Shown here in pieces: positions 53,543 through 64,000 of a stretch of 64,000 nt of DNA. Numbering within the stretch: position 1 is the first letter of the stretch; each line of letters starts with the position of its first letter. The position numbers and the translations under genes were made by a program. Source of the stretch: Niallia endozanthoxylica (GTDB lineage Bacteria > Bacillota > Bacilli > Bacillales > Cytobacillaceae); assembly GCF_008710145.1 (NCBI RefSeq), contig NZ_VYKL01000013.1:62001-126000 (forward strand), read 5' to 3'. The notes under the pieces were generated by a model, which saw only the letters and a list, made by a program, of their open reading frames with translations, did no database searches and was not told the DNA's origin.

Positions 53543-54337
53543 ATGGACAGGGCTGTGATTTTAGGGACCTATGAGTTTATTGGGTTTCATCTATGTCTTT
53601 CGTTACTTGAAAAAGGGATTGAAGTAATAGGTATACATCTACCTTCATTAAGTAATGACGAATATTTAGAAGAAATGCGTTTTAGTGTGGGAAGAAACAG
53701 TAATTTTATTGAAAAGGATGAGACTTTCTTCGAGCAGAAACAGACATTTTCAGATAACACCTTCTTTTTTATTGATTATTACAGTTATTATAGGAACTAT
53801 AAAGAAAGCGAAATGAAAGCAATCTTAAAACAATTGATTGATCATATAAACGTTCATTATATATTCATATTTCCAATTCAAATGTGTAATGAAAAATCTG
53901 TTCAGGAATTCCCTATACAGTTAATGAAATGCCAAGATCATTTACAGATTTATTATTTACCGACAATCTACGGACCGTGGCAGCCGCTTCATTTTACATT
54001 TCAGCAAGCAATCCATAATCCTGATAAGCCTGTAAATATTGATGAACGTGAATGGATAAATGATGCCCTTTTCATCAGTGATGCTATTGATTACATAATA
54101 GGACATGTGGAGGAAAAGAAGAAACAGAAAATCCTTTTGAAAAGCACGATCGATAATCATTGGAAAAAAGCAGCTTCCTTACTATTAAAAAATACAGCTA
54201 TTGAGAGGTCTAGTGAAGAAGTAAAGAATTGTCAGGATGTAATGATAGTGGATATTGACGGTACAATCATCTCAGAAGGAATAGACATACAGAAGAAACA
54301 CTTGGCAAAATGGAAACAAATAAAAAAGCAGGAATAG
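53543..54337 (+). CDS. YjaV-like protein, NAD(P)-binding fold
   Basis: A 264-residue protein beginning RAVILGTYEFIGFHLCLSLLEKGIEVIGI, a Rossmann-type beta-alpha-beta with G-x-x-x-x-I-G instead of the usual GxxGxxG. YYLPTIYGPWQP and a later INDALFISDAIDYI resemble extended SDR/epimerases. The C-terminal MIVDIDGTIISEGIDI has a HAD-like DxDGT motif but no room for a HAD domain after it. GGGAGGCA precedes the ATG. Function unknown; position suggests YjaV. Confidence 0.6.
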   Translation: MDRAVILGTYEFIGFHLCLSLLEKGIEVIGIHLPSLSNDEYLEEMRFSVGRNSNFIEKDETFFEQKQTFSDNTFFFIDYYSYYRNYKESEMKAILKQLIDHINVHYIFIFPIQMCNEKSVQEFPIQLMKCQDHLQIYYLPTIYGPWQPLHFTFQQAIHNPDKPVNIDEREWINDALFISDAIDYIIGHVEEKKKQKILLKSTIDNHWKKAASLLLKNTAIERSSEEVKNCQDVMIVDIDGTIISEGIDIQKKHLAKWKQIKKQE

Positions 54338-54372
54338 GCTGATCCCCGTATATAAAGGAATCAGCCTATTCC
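54331..54372. terminator. Bidirectional terminator after the yjaV-like gene
   Basis: GGAATAGGCTGAT (54331-54343) / ATCAGCCTATTCC (54360-54372), a perfect 13-bp stem overlapping the stop codon, between convergent genes. Confidence 0.8.
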
Positions 54373-54374
54373 TC

Positions 54375-54650
54375 TTATTTAATCCATTTATTAATTAAAG
54401 GACCTAGCTTAGTCAGTAATGGTTTAAACTGAGAAGCACTGTTCATGATTGTATCAATATTTTTCATTAAATCCTCTACATTTACATTTGATAATAACTC
54501 ATTTAACTGATTTTCATCTTTGGAAGCAGAGTGATTCCTGTTCTGTACCTCGTCTTGTTGGAAATGATTGTTTCTCCTTTCTCCAAACAAAAATCTTGTA
54601 AATGGATCTTGCTCCATATCATGAGTTTTTTTTTGTTCTTCATGGTTCAT
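54375..54650 (-). CDS. Hypothetical 91-residue protein
   Basis: A hydrophilic protein with a His/Asn/Gln-rich N-terminus (NNHFQQDEVQNRNHSASKDEN) and a helical C-terminal half (LNELLSNVNVEDLMKNIDTIM, FKPLLTKLGPLINKWIK). The last part resembles helical tails of Bacillus spore-coat-associated proteins but I cannot assign a family. AAAGGAGGG precedes the ATG. It occupies the place where B. subtilis carries med, comZ and yjzB, ahead of fabH; it does not look like ComZ. Confidence 0.6.
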   Translation of the reverse strand: MNHEEQKKTHDMEQDPFTRFLFGERRNNHFQQDEVQNRNHSASKDENQLNELLSNVNVEDLMKNIDTIMNSASQFKPLLTKLGPLINKWIK

Positions 54651-54826
54651 TCCAAACCCTCCTTTTTCTATTTAGTAATAAAGATTCCTTTTGCTGCTTT
54701 AATTAACCCATAGTATAAAATATGAAAAAAAAGAAGAATGGAATGGACTTTTGGATATTCCATATATAAGAAGTATCAATTAAATATCACATATACTGTT
54801 GCGGAATATCCATATTATAGGTTAAA

Positions 54827-54845
54827 ATTAGTACCAAGTCATAAT
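54827..54845 (+). promoter_or_regulatory. FapR-like operator of fabHF
   Basis: ATTAGTACC is a perfect left half of the FapR palindrome ATTAGTACCTGATACTAAT and the right part ends TAAT in register; the middle-right half is degenerate. In B. subtilis the fabHA-fabF unit is FapR-controlled. It lies 76 bp before the fabH start. Confidence 0.6.
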
Positions 54846-54920
54846 ATTTGATAATAATGATAGTGTATTTATATTTCGTTTATACGATAAAAGAACTCAG
54901 GAGTTTAAGGAGTGGACAAA

Positions 54921-55853
54921 ATGAATGCAGGAATATTAGGTATAGGCAAAGCACTGCCTGAAAAGGTATTAACAAATCATGATTTAGAAAAAATTGTAGA
55001 TACAAATGATGAATGGATTAGAACTAGGACAGGTATAGAGGAGCGCAGAATTGCTAGCGATGATACAGATACTTCAGATTTAGCTTATGAAGCTGCTGTG
55101 GAAGCGTTGAAAAATGCCAACATTTCCGCTGAAGAAATTGGATTAATATTAGTGGCAACCGTTACACCAGATCGTCCATTTCCTACTGTATCATGTATGC
55201 TGCAGGAACGTCTTGGTGCGAAAAATGCTGCTGCAATGGACTTAAGTGCAGCATGTGCTGGGTTTATGTATGGAGTGATTACTGCAAAGCAGTTTATTGA
55301 AAGTGATTCATATAAGTATGTACTAGTTGTGGGTGCGGAAAAGTTATCCAAGATCACAGACTGGAGTGATCGTAATACAGCGGTGCTGTTCGGAGACGGT
55401 GCAGGAGCTGTTGTAATGGGACGTGTTTCGGAAGGAAGAGGAATACTATCTTTTGAACTTGGCGCTGATGGAACGGGTGCAAAGCATTTATACCAGGACG
55501 AGTTCATTATCATGAATGGTCGCGAAGTATTCAAATTTGCTGTTCGTCAAATGGCTGACAGTTCTGTTAATGTGATTGAAAAAGCTGGTCTTAATAAAGA
55601 AGACGTTGATTTTCTCATTCCACATCAAGCAAATATCCGTATCATGGAAGCATCCAGACAACGCTTAGGACTTCCTGATGAGAAAATGTCAAAAACAATC
55701 AAAAAATATGGCAATACATCTTCAGCATCTATACCCATTGCCATGGCTGAGGAGTTTGAAGCAGGGAAAATTAAGGATGATGATATTATCGTAATGGTTG
55801 GCTTCGGCGGAGGATTAACCTGGGGTGCCATTGCTTTACGTTGGGGTAAATAA
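54921..55853 (+). CDS. fabH: Beta-ketoacyl-ACP synthase III FabH
   Basis: Starts fatty-acid synthesis by condensing acyl-CoA primer with malonyl-ACP. 310 residues; catalytic Cys in [12 protein letters not shown], His in [11 protein letters not shown] and Asn in [10 protein letters not shown]. In bacilli it prefers branched primers. ATG 54921 is chosen since AAGGAG lies about 8 bases upstream; an in-frame GTG at 54912 is too near. Followed by fabF after 59 bp. Confidence 0.94.
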   Translation: MNAGILGIGKALPEKVLTNHDLEKIVDTNDEWIRTRTGIEERRIASDDTDTSDLAYEAAVEALKNANISAEEIGLILVATVTPDRPFPTVSCMLQERLGAKNAAAMDLSAACAGFMYGVITAKQFIESDSYKYVLVVGAEKLSKITDWSDRNTAVLFGDGAGAVVMGRVSEGRGILSFELGADGTGAKHLYQDEFIIMNGREVFKFAVRQMADSSVNVIEKAGLNKEDVDFLIPHQANIRIMEASRQRLGLPDEKMSKTIKKYGNTSSASIPIAMAEEFEAGKIKDDDIIVMVGFGGGLTWGAIALRWGK

Positions 55854-55912
55854 TTGATATTTAGGAATAGATGAATGCAAATAAATAGTATAGCAAAGGA
55901 GTTGTTTTTATA

Positions 55913-57151
55913 ATGGAAAAACGTAGAGTCGTTGTTACGGGAATTGGTGCTGTAACGCCGCTTGGTAATGATGTAGAAACGACATGGAATAATCTAATTG
56001 CAGGGGTTAGTGGAATTGGTCCATTAACAAGAGTAAATGCTGATGACTTTCCAGCGAAAGTAGCAGCAGAGGTTAAGGATTTTGAACCTGGTGATTTTAT
56101 TGACAAGAAAGATGCCCGTAAAATGGATCGATTTACTCAATATGCTGTAGCTGCTTCACTTATGGCAGTTAAGGATGCGGGTCTTGATATTAATGAAGAA
56201 AATTCTGACAGAATTGGAGTTTGGATTGGGTCTGGAATTGGTGGAATGGAAACATTTGAGAATCAATACCAGAACTTTCTCAATAAAGGCTATCGAAGAG
56301 TTAGTCCTTTCTTTGTACCGATGTTAATTCCTGATATGGCTTCTGGGCAAGTTTCCATTACCCTTAGAGCAAGGGGGTTTAATTCTTGTACAGTAACTGC
56401 TTGTGCAACAGGAACAAATTCAATTGGTGATGCGTTTAAAGTTATTCAGCGCGGCGATGCGATTGCCATGGTTACCGGTGGTGCTGAAGCACCGATTACA
56501 AATATGTCAGTAGCAGGTTTTTGCGCCAATACTGCACTTAGTACAAATCCAGATCCTAAAACAGCTTGCCGCCCGTTTGATTTAGACAGAGACGGTTTTA
56601 TCCTTGGTGAAGGGGCGGGCATTATGGTATTGGAAGAGTTAGAACATGCATTAGCGCGAGGCGCCCATATTTATGCAGAAATTGTTGGTTATGGTGCTAC
56701 TGCAGATGCTTATCATATTACTGCGCCGGCACCTGCAGGAGAAGGCGGTGCTCGCGCAATGAAAATGGCCATCAATGATGCTGGCTTAAAACCAGAGGAT
56801 ATTGATTATATCAATGCGCATGGAACAAGTACGGCCTACAATGATAAATTTGAAACAGCAGCAATTAAAGAAGTCTTTAGTGACCATGCCAGAAAACTTG
56901 CGATAAGCTCTACTAAATCGATGACAGGTCATTTATTAGGAGCCGCTGGTGGAATAGAGGCGATTATTTCTGCCCTAACAATCAAGGACGGTATTATTCC
57001 GCCTACTATTAATTATCAAACACCAGATCCGGAATGTGATTTAGATTATGTTCCAAATGAAGCAAGAAAGCAGGAAGTGAAAGCCGTATTAAGTAATTCG
57101 CTAGGTTTTGGCGGACATAATGCTACGATTGTTTTTAAAAAATATGAATAA
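55913..57151 (+). CDS. fabF: Beta-ketoacyl-ACP synthase II FabF
   Basis: Elongating condensing enzyme of fatty-acid synthesis, 412 residues. Catalytic Cys in [14 protein letters not shown], His residues in [12 protein letters not shown] and [13 protein letters not shown], and the Lys in SSTKSMTGH form the active site; the C-terminal [14 protein letters not shown] is conserved. AAAGGAG precedes the ATG. Co-transcribed with fabH and ended by a strong terminator. Confidence 0.95.
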   Translation: MEKRRVVVTGIGAVTPLGNDVETTWNNLIAGVSGIGPLTRVNADDFPAKVAAEVKDFEPGDFIDKKDARKMDRFTQYAVAASLMAVKDAGLDINEENSDRIGVWIGSGIGGMETFENQYQNFLNKGYRRVSPFFVPMLIPDMASGQVSITLRARGFNSCTVTACATGTNSIGDAFKVIQRGDAIAMVTGGAEAPITNMSVAGFCANTALSTNPDPKTACRPFDLDRDGFILGEGAGIMVLEELEHALARGAHIYAEIVGYGATADAYHITAPAPAGEGGARAMKMAINDAGLKPEDIDYINAHGTSTAYNDKFETAAIKEVFSDHARKLAISSTKSMTGHLLGAAGGIEAIISALTIKDGIIPPTINYQTPDPECDLDYVPNEARKQEVKAVLSNSLGFGGHNATIVFKKYE

Positions 57152-57171
57152 TTAAAAGGGTACATTCTACT

Positions 57172-57211
57172 GATAAAAGCCGCATCTACCTTAGAAGATG
57201 CGGCTTTTATC
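57172..57211 (+). terminator. Rho-independent terminator of fabHF
   Basis: A perfect 16-bp stem GATAAAAGCCGCATCT / AGATGCGGCTTTTATC with an 8-base loop. Confidence 0.88.
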
Positions 57212-57280
57212 ATACCAATTACTGCCCAGACTAACCAAATAATCCTTCTTTCATATATTGAGGTAGGGAGGATGACTATT

Positions 57281-58045
57281 ATGGGGATTGAAAGAACAGA
57301 TGAATGGCTGAAAAATCATTTTTTTAATCCATTAAAAATTTGCACTCAACTGCGACCGTCCTTTAAGGAAAAAAGTGAATCAGAAATTTATCAATATTTA
57401 TTATTCTTTGGAATGTACCGGCCTAATCGAATGAATGAAGAAATCTATCATGAATTAATAAAACTAAATATTTGGAAGCAGGCAGAAAAGATTTTGGCCC
57501 GCTATCAGAAGAAGTGGAATGGACCTGATGTTTCTGTTTATATCTTTCCTTTTGGCAAAAAAAGATATCCAATAAGCGATATGCAAGGGGGAGTATCCTT
57601 TAAAGACGGGATGTTTCTCTTTCTCTCTTCTTTTCATAAAGAAGATAAGGCGCTTGAAGCATTGATGGTTCATGAATATCATCATGTCTGTCGGCTTAAT
57701 AAATCAAGTAAACCTATTCAAGATTATACCTTGCTTGATTCCCTTATAATGGAGGGACTTGCCGAATATGCGGTTACGAAATATTGTGGTGAGGCTTATA
57801 AATCGAATTGGGTCACCTGTTACAGTGATGAAGAGCTTCACTATTATTGGGAAAAAGATGTAAAAAAACACCTGCAATCAAAAAGAATGGATCCCATTCA
57901 TGACGCTATTCTTTTTGGAAAGGGAAGGTACCCGCATTTACTTGGATATGCCTTGGGGCATTGGCTTATTGAAAATGCAAGTAAAAAGAGGCGTTATTCA
58001 ATACATGATACCTTTTCAATAAAGTCAGAAGAATTATTGGATTAA
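57281..58045 (+). CDS. yjaZ: DUF2268 putative zinc protease (YjaZ-like)
   Basis: A 254-residue protein with a central HEXXH motif (LMVHEYHHVCRLN) and a downstream Glu-rich helix MEGLAEYAVTKYCGE that could give the third zinc ligand, as in DUF2268 predicted peptidases. VSVYIFPFGKKRYPISDM and GYALGHWLIEN are family blocks. ATG 57281 is preferred (GGGAGG nine bases ahead); ATG 57272 is also possible. It follows fabF as yjaZ does in B. subtilis. Confidence 0.78.
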   Translation: MGIERTDEWLKNHFFNPLKICTQLRPSFKEKSESEIYQYLLFFGMYRPNRMNEEIYHELIKLNIWKQAEKILARYQKKWNGPDVSVYIFPFGKKRYPISDMQGGVSFKDGMFLFLSSFHKEDKALEALMVHEYHHVCRLNKSSKPIQDYTLLDSLIMEGLAEYAVTKYCGEAYKSNWVTCYSDEELHYYWEKDVKKHLQSKRMDPIHDAILFGKGRYPHLLGYALGHWLIENASKKRRYSIHDTFSIKSEELLD

Positions 58046-58157
58046 CTTGATTCCAAAATGAACAAAAAATGGCTGTAATATGTAGTTTCAGGAATAATTT
58101 AACTTCTATCTGCCTATACTGAATGACAAACAGTTAGTTGAAGTGAGGGGTTAATAA

Positions 58158-58907
58158 ATGATGTATCTTCATGATGTTTGGGTTAACTGGTTTGAAGGGG
58201 AAGAAAATGGCTATAATGTTTGTCATTTTCATGAGTGGCGCAAAGATGACAGCGTTGAATTACTCGATCAAGTCCCTTTATTAAAAATAGACCCTGTTCT
58301 TTATAACTACATTGAAAATGACATGGCAGAATTACCACAGCAATTATTGGATGAAATTTATCAAAAAGCATTTTTGCGAAAAAACCATGAGCGTTGTCAG
58401 CTTGATTATTGTTTTGTTGTTTCGGATGGAGTAGGTATTTTAGCTGTCGATACGATTGGTTACAGTATCCCCATTCGGAAAAGCAGGCTAATTCCAAGGC
58501 AGGAGCAATTGGCTTTTGAAATGTTGGAAACGAGTGAAGTCATGCATTTTGATTTTACTCCAACTCCAACGCAAATGAAGGAATTTCATATCCTTTCACC
58601 GCAGCCAGAACTTATGAAAGGGCTTACTAGGAAGGAAAGACAGCTGAAGCAGCTATTATTTATGGCGTTGGACCAGCTGTATACTTCAAAAAATGTAGCT
58701 GAAGTCCGTTATTGGTATACGGAGTGGAGACCTGATTTGTATCAAGCCATTCAAGATCTTGAGTTCGATGAAGCATGGGAACAATTGTATGAACAATCTA
58801 AATTTGGCTGGACAGCAAAACATGAACACTTTTGTGAGAATATCATAAAGGGACAACCATTTTTTGAGAAATTATGGGATATGGAACAAGGCCATAAAGT
58901 GAATTAA
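58158..58907 (+). CDS. yjbA: UPF0736 family protein YjbA
   Basis: A 249-residue soluble protein matching Yjb[42 protein letters not shown] and [22 protein letters not shown]. It has no catalytic motif I can recognise. AGTGAGGGG precedes the ATG. Convergent with trpS, the same order as yjbA-trpS in B. subtilis but without the app operon that lies upstream there. Confidence 0.85.
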   Translation: MMYLHDVWVNWFEGEENGYNVCHFHEWRKDDSVELLDQVPLLKIDPVLYNYIENDMAELPQQLLDEIYQKAFLRKNHERCQLDYCFVVSDGVGILAVDTIGYSIPIRKSRLIPRQEQLAFEMLETSEVMHFDFTPTPTQMKEFHILSPQPELMKGLTRKERQLKQLLFMALDQLYTSKNVAEVRYWYTEWRPDLYQAIQDLEFDEAWEQLYEQSKFGWTAKHEHFCENIIKGQPFFEKLWDMEQGHKVN

Positions 58908-58936
58908 AAGGAGCTGACTCATTTCAGCTCCTTTTT
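58906..58936. terminator. Bidirectional terminator between yjbA and trpS
   Basis: AAAAGGAGCTGA / TCAGCTCCTTTTT stem with a 6-base loop, overlapping the yjbA stop. Confidence 0.85.
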
Positions 58937-58952
58937 CATATCTTCAAATCAA

Positions 58953-60017
<1,065 letters not shown>

Positions 60018-60059
60018 TTAAGTGTCGTGTTGTTATTCTCCTTACAATGATTGCTTAAA

Positions 60060-60290
60060 AAAGACCATTCGTCCCTATTATCAATAGGGACGAATGGTCC
60101 GCGCTGCCACCCTAATTACTCAAGTTTTGAGTCACTTTTTTTCTCCTTTGTAACGGAGAAGTCCCGATAACGTGAGATGAACGTCGAAGTGCAATCCGAA
60201 CATTGTAAAGCGTTTCCACACGCAAGCTCAAAAATCAATCCACTACTAGGGTTGATTGTTTATGCGATCCGTAAACTCTCTAAAAACCTT
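60060..60290 (-). promoter_or_regulatory. Tryptophan T-box riboswitch of trpS
   Basis: On the minus strand the leader ends with the T-box AGGGTGGCAGCGCGG (complement of 60100-60116) and a terminator with a perfect 17-bp stem (60063-60079 / 60083-60099) and T-run. Stem I can be drawn with GTTT/AAAC and CGCA/TGCG helices around an internal loop whose 3' side reads TG-TGG-A; this places TGG (60216-60218), the Trp codon, in the specifier position. Uncharged tRNA-Trp would favour antitermination. It fills most of the 642-bp gap 59946-60587; the rest is AT-rich and carries the oppA promoter region. Confidence 0.88.
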
Positions 60291-60490
60291 CCAAATAGTG
60301 TACTAATCTTTGTCAAAGCCGTAAATATAAACTGATAAATATGTATACTTACTTAATAAAATAGCGTAATTGGAGGGAAAAATCAAGTTTAGACAAAAGA
60401 TGAATATGACATTAACATTAACAATTTATTCTATAAGTGAATGATATAAAACAAAAATGAAAAAGATATATAAAGAAAATAAGAGTATAA

Positions 60491-60508
60491 AATTATTTCA
60501 GATAAATT
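60491..60508 (+). promoter_or_regulatory. Possible CodY-like box ahead of oppA
   Basis: AATTATTTCAGATAAATT agrees with the CodY motif AATTTTCWGAAAATT at about 10 of 15 positions and is partly palindromic, 80 bp before the oppA start. CodY is known to control peptide importers in bacilli, but in this AT-rich region the match could be chance. Confidence 0.3.
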
Positions 60509-60587
60509 GTTTTGAATTATACCGTATATGGCAGTTGTTTTTAGTAGGTGAATCAAGGTAGTTGTTAATTATTTAGGAGGGAACAAC

Positions 60588-62219
60588 ATGAAGAAAAGAA
60601 AACTACTTTTTTTAAGTATGCTGCTGGTTCTAAGTATGTTCTTAACTGCTTGTGCAGGAGGCAAGGATAATGCAGACGGCAGTAAAGATGGGGGAAAAGA
60701 AGCAGCACAAGATCTCCGAGTAAATATTAATACAGAACCGCCAACGTTAAATCCTGGTTTAGCTGAAGATTCAACCTCAGGTACAGTTCTTCGTCAAGTA
60801 TTTGAAGGTCTATCACGTATTAATCTTGAAGGAAAAGCAGAATTGGCAGCAGCCGAAGACGTACAAATCTCAGAAGATCAGAAAACATACACGTTTACAC
60901 TTCGTGATGCTAAGTGGACAAATGGCGACCCTGTAACAGCGAAGGATTTTGAATATGCTTGGAAATGGGCATTAGATCCTGCGAACGCGTCGCCATATTC
61001 ATATCAGCTTTATTACCTGGAGGGTGGACAAGCTTTCAATGAAGGTACAGGAACTGCTGATGCAGTTGGTGTAAAAGCGCTTGATGACAAAACTTTGGAA
61101 GTGAAGCTTGCGAATCCAACTCCATTTTTCTTAGAACTTACAGCTTTCTATACGTACCTGCCAGTTAACAGCAAAGTTGCTGAGGCTAAACCAGACTGGG
61201 CAAATGATGCTGGTGATAATTATACAACGAATGGACCGTTCAAACTGGCTGAATGGTCACACAGCGATAAAATTGTTCTTGAAAAGAACGAGGATTATTG
61301 GGATGCAGAAACGGTTAAGTTAAATACCATTACAATGATTATGGTGAATGATCCAAATACAGAATTATCTATGTTTGATAGCGGTGAGTTGGATTGGGCA
61401 GGAATGCCAACAGGAAATCTACCGCAGGATGCACTTCCAGCCCTTAAAGATGAAGGAAGACTTCATACAGAATCAATTGCTGGTATTTACAATTACAAAC
61501 TAAACACAACAGTTGAGCCTTTTACTAATGCAAATATTCGTAAAGCATTCGCGTTAGCTATTAATCGTCAGGAGCTTATTGATAACGTCACACAAGGTGG
61601 GCAGCTGCCAGCAATGGCTATCGTTCCGCCGACCATGTTCCCTGAAAATGAAAAAGGTTATTTCAAAGATAATGATGTTAAAAAGGCAAAAGAATACTTG
61701 CAAAAGGGTTTGGAAGAATTAGGATATAAGGATGTTTCTGAGCTTCCTCCTGTAGCTCTTTCTTATAATACAGATGAAGGCCATCAAAAAATTGCTCAAG
61801 CAATTCAGGATATGTGGAAGCAAAACTTAGGTGTTGAAGTAACTTTAAATAATGCAGAATGGAAAGTATATATCGAGCAAGTCCAATCACTTGATTATAA
61901 TATTGCTCGGATGGGCTGGTTAGGCGATTTTAATGATCCAATTAACTTCCTTGAATCGTACTATTCTGCAACTGGCGGAAATAATGATACTGGCTGGGAA
62001 AATAAAGATTTCCAAGCTCTGTTAGATCAATCAGCTACTGAAGCAGATACGAAAAAGCGTCAAGAATTATTAAAACAAGCTGAAGAGATTTTTATGAATG
62101 AAATGCCTGTTATTCCAATTTACTTTTACACGAATAACTGGGTTCAGGCAGATAACTTAAAAGATGTAGCTGTTTCAGGTCTTGGAGATGTCCAATTCAA
62201 ATGGGCATACTTTGAATAA
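60588..62219 (+). CDS. oppA: Oligopeptide-binding lipoprotein OppA
   Basis: Extracellular peptide receptor of the Opp importer, used for peptide nutrition and for signalling peptides in bacilli. 543 residues; lipoprotein signal KKRKLLFLSMLLVLSMFLTAC with lipobox LTAC, SBP_bac_5 domain from LRVNINTEPPTLNPGLAED, with LRQVFEGLSRI and FDSGELDWAGMPTG. TAGGAGGG precedes the ATG. Start of an opp operon whose later genes (oppD, oppF) lie beyond the window. Confidence 0.92.
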   Translation: MKKRKLLFLSMLLVLSMFLTACAGGKDNADGSKDGGKEAAQDLRVNINTEPPTLNPGLAEDSTSGTVLRQVFEGLSRINLEGKAELAAAEDVQISEDQKTYTFTLRDAKWTNGDPVTAKDFEYAWKWALDPANASPYSYQLYYLEGGQAFNEGTGTADAVGVKALDDKTLEVKLANPTPFFLELTAFYTYLPVNSKVAEAKPDWANDAGDNYTTNGPFKLAEWSHSDKIVLEKNEDYWDAETVKLNTITMIMVNDPNTELSMFDSGELDWAGMPTGNLPQDALPALKDEGRLHTESIAGIYNYKLNTTVEPFTNANIRKAFALAINRQELIDNVTQGGQLPAMAIVPPTMFPENEKGYFKDNDVKKAKEYLQKGLEELGYKDVSELPPVALSYNTDEGHQKIAQAIQDMWKQNLGVEVTLNNAEWKVYIEQVQSLDYNIARMGWLGDFNDPINFLESYYSATGGNNDTGWENKDFQALLDQSATEADTKKRQELLKQAEEIFMNEMPVIPIYFYTNNWVQADNLKDVAVSGLGDVQFKWAYFE

Positions 62220-62240
62220 GATATGAGTTTATTGACGATA

Positions 62241-62267
62241 GGTATATGGGCTTATGCCCCATATACC
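62241..62267 (+). terminator. Intercistronic hairpin between oppA and oppB
   Basis: GGTATATGGG / CCCATATACC, a 10-bp stem, without a long T-run. Likely a 3' stabiliser or partial terminator giving more OppA than OppBC. Confidence 0.65.
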
Positions 62268-62328
62268 TTCGTTGCTGATTGGATATAAAAGTTTAACTTT
62301 TTAGAAATTATAATGGAGGTGTTTGACG

Positions 62329-63264
62329 TTGGTTAAATATATTGGGAAAAGATTGCTGTATATGCTTCTTTCATTATGGGCAATTATCACAGCAACATTC
62401 TTCTTAATGCGGTTAGCACCGGGGAACCCATTTACTTCAGAGAAAAAGCTGCCTCCTGAAATTGAAGCAAACTTGAACGCTTTCTATGGACTAGATCAAC
62501 CATGGTATGCTCAATATTGGGATTATGTAGTAAGGTTGGCAAAATGGGATTTCGGTCCTTCCTTTAAATATAAAAGTCAAACAGTCAACGATTTAATTAG
62601 TGATGGGTTTCCAGTATCACTTGCATTAGGAATGGAAGCGATTCTTATTGCGGTTGCTATTGGTGTTCTATTAGGTGTGATTGCTGCACTAAATCATAAT
62701 AAGTGGGCCGATTATGGTGCAATGGTTGTAGCAGTTTTCGGTATTTCTATGCCATCCTTTATCCTCGCTACTCTATTACAATATGTCCTTGCGATAAAAA
62801 TGGGAATTTTTCCAGTTGCTTTATGGGAATCTCCTATGCACACCGTCTTGCCGGCATTGGCGCTTGCAGCCTCTCCGATGGCCTATATAGCTCGGCTTAC
62901 ACGTTCTTCCATGCTTGAGGTTTTAGCTAATGATTATATTAAAACTGCAAAATCAAAAGGGTTAAGTAAGGGAGTCATCACTGTAAAACATGCCATACGA
63001 AACGCTATGCTGCCTGTCATTTCCTATATGGGGCCTCTTTCGGCAGGAATTATTACAGGAAGCTTTGTTATCGAGCAGATTTTTGGAATTCCAGGTTTAG
63101 GCTCTCACTTCGTAACGAGTATTACCAATCGTGATTATACCGTTATCATGGGAATTACCGCTTTTTATAGTATCCTTCTGCTGGTCTGTATTCTCCTTGT
63201 CGATATTGCGTACGGACTTATTGATCCTCGCATTAAATTAGCTGGCGGGAAGAAGGGAGAATAA
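62329..63264 (+). CDS. oppB: Oligopeptide ABC transporter permease OppB
   Basis: Membrane subunit, 311 residues with six membrane segments. The N-terminal [29 protein letters not shown] block and the EAA loop [30 protein letters not shown] (key part: KTAKSKGLS) are typical. TTG 62329 is chosen, 7 bases after GGAGGTG; the TTG at 62323 is too close. Two bases separate it from oppC. Confidence 0.9.
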   Translation: MVKYIGKRLLYMLLSLWAIITATFFLMRLAPGNPFTSEKKLPPEIEANLNAFYGLDQPWYAQYWDYVVRLAKWDFGPSFKYKSQTVNDLISDGFPVSLALGMEAILIAVAIGVLLGVIAALNHNKWADYGAMVVAVFGISMPSFILATLLQYVLAIKMGIFPVALWESPMHTVLPALALAASPMAYIARLTRSSMLEVLANDYIKTAKSKGLSKGVITVKHAIRNAMLPVISYMGPLSAGIITGSFVIEQIFGIPGLGSHFVTSITNRDYTVIMGITAFYSILLLVCILLVDIAYGLIDPRIKLAGGKKGE

Positions 63265-63266
63265 AA

Positions 63267-64000
63267 ATGGAGACGAAAGATCTTTTTAAAGTAGTTGGAA
63301 CGCAATCTGAAGATGCTGAAAAAATATCAAAACCAAGCCTTTCCTTTTGGAAAGATGTTTTTTATCGATTTAGAAAAAACAAACTTGCTATGGTTGGTGT
63401 GGTTATCCTTATTCTATTAATCATTATGGCGATTTTTGGTCCAATGATTTCCGGCTATGACTATGCAACAAATAATTTATCCAATAAAAATCAGTCTCCT
63501 TCCTCTGAACATTGGTTTGGTACCGATGATTTAGGTCGTGATGTGTTTACTCGTACTTGGGAAGGTGCCCGTATTTCTATTTTTATCGGTCTTGCGGCAG
63601 CGTTGATTGACCTGACAATCGGTGTATTCTGGGGTGGGATTGCAGGATTTAAAGGTGGACGTGTGGACGAACTTATGATGCGTACTGCTGATGTATTATA
63701 TGGGATTCCCTATCTATTACTAGTTATTTTATTAATGGTTGTATTAGGATCTAGCGTAGGTACAATGATACTAGCCATGTCTATTACCGGCTGGGTAAAT
63801 ATGTCAAGGATTGTTCGGGGACAGGTCCTTTCGTTAAAAGGTCAGGAATATGTGCTAGCTGCACGTACACTTGGGGCAGGAACTTCAAGAATTATGGCTA
63901 AGCATCTCATTCCAAATGCAATGGGACCCATTCTTGTAACGATGACGCTTACCATTCCGTCAGCTATATTTACAGAAGCTTTTTTAAGTTTTCTAGGGTT
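63267..64000 (+). CDS. oppC: Oligopeptide ABC transporter permease OppC (3' end missing)
   Basis: Begins METKDLFKVVGTQSEDAEK, then a cytoplasmic tail and the membrane segment LAMVGVVILILLIIMAIFGP. EHWFGTDDLGRDVFTRTWEGAR is the OppC/DppC block, and the EAA loop LAARTLGAGTSRIMAKHLIP is present. About 244 codons are inside the window; the rest runs off the end. GGGAGA precedes the ATG, which lies 2 bp after the oppB stop. Confidence 0.92.
   Translation, partial: METKDLFKVVGTQSEDAEKISKPSLSFWKDVFYRFRKNKLAMVGVVILILLIIMAIFGPMISGYDYATNNLSNKNQSPSSEHWFGTDDLGRDVFTRTWEGARISIFIGLAAALIDLTIGVFWGGIAGFKGGRVDELMMRTADVLYGIPYLLLVILLMVVLGSSVGTMILAMSITGWVNMSRIVRGQVLSLKGQEYVLAARTLGAGTSRIMAKHLIPNAMGPILVTMTLTIPSAIFTEAFLSFLG

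Noticed and set aside
54313..54337. Frameshift joining the DxDGT tail of the yjaV-like gene to a following HAD gene
   Set aside because: The stop is followed at once by a strong bidirectional terminator and an opposite-strand gene; no HAD coding sequence lies downstream.
55085..55534. 149-codon open frame on the minus strand
   Set aside because: Antisense shadow of fabH; Ser/Pro-rich composition typical of such shadows.

Overview
The window is a chromosomal segment of a low-GC, endospore-forming, facultatively anaerobic member of the Bacillaceae. The evidence is a comK gene, a complete gerPABCDEF spore germination operon behind a sigma-K-type promoter, Bacillus-type AddAB, a T-box on trpS, CtsR- and FapR-type operators, and long stretches whose gene order I recall from Bacillus subtilis. 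The genus cannot be fixed from the sequence alone; Cytobacillus, Neobacillus or Mesobacillus-like relatives would fit.

Layout. 1-465: 3' end of an enoyl-CoA hydratase gene. 0.6-3.5 kb: lipoprotein/permease/ATPase ABC importer of the TrpXYZ type. 3.7-8.7 kb: M48 protease, IDEAL-domain protein, ComK, LCP-family cell-wall ligase, VTT membrane protein, type I signal peptidase. 8.8-16.0 kb: addB-addA. 16.1-18.1 kb (minus): gerPA-F, including a 59-residue gerPD. 18.3-21.6 kb: yisL, yisN (minus), asnO. 21.7-25.2 kb: an apparently active intracellular GH13 enzyme and, divergent from it, a membrane-anchored GH13 homologue whose catalytic residues are replaced. 25.2-32.5 kb: SDR dehydrogenase, then genes in the yitK-yitW order (YajQ, CvfB, DegV, HAD, hydrolase, MIP18-type protein) with several very small proteins.

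32.6-39.4 kb is an anaerobic-metabolism block lying between yitW and argC: a radical SAM/SPASM protein, moaA, an iron-sulfur repair protein (ScdA/RIC), moeA, mobB, a shortened NarI-like membrane protein and fnr itself. Three promoters here carry Fnr-type boxes (TGTGA-N6-TCACA-like) centred 41.5 bp upstream of the start site predicted from a -10-like hexamer, which suggests a small local Fnr regulon. The regulator has the C-terminal CX2CX4C cluster of Bacillus Fnr.

39.6-49.1 kb: argC-argJ-argB-argD-carA-carB-argF, tightly packed with overlapping stop/start codons, behind a sigma-A promoter with an arginine-repressor-like box. 49.2-58.9 kb: yjzC, clpB (CtsR operator), yjzD, yjaU-like, yjaV-like, a 91-residue protein, fabH-fabF (FapR-like site), yjaZ-like and yjbA. 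58.9-64 kb: trpS (minus) with a tryptophan T-box leader, then the oppABC start of an oligopeptide importer that runs off the window.

Unexplained or repeat-derived DNA: a hairpin-rich leader directly ahead of asnO (about 19630-19780); a four-hairpin element ahead of cvfB (about 26830-27045) that looks like a non-autonomous palindromic mobile element, with a matching fragment after moaA; a palindromic repeat at 27980-28097; and two related copies of another repeat at about 18702-18881 and 38480-38613. I saw no rRNA, tRNA, CRISPR array, prophage or intact transposase.
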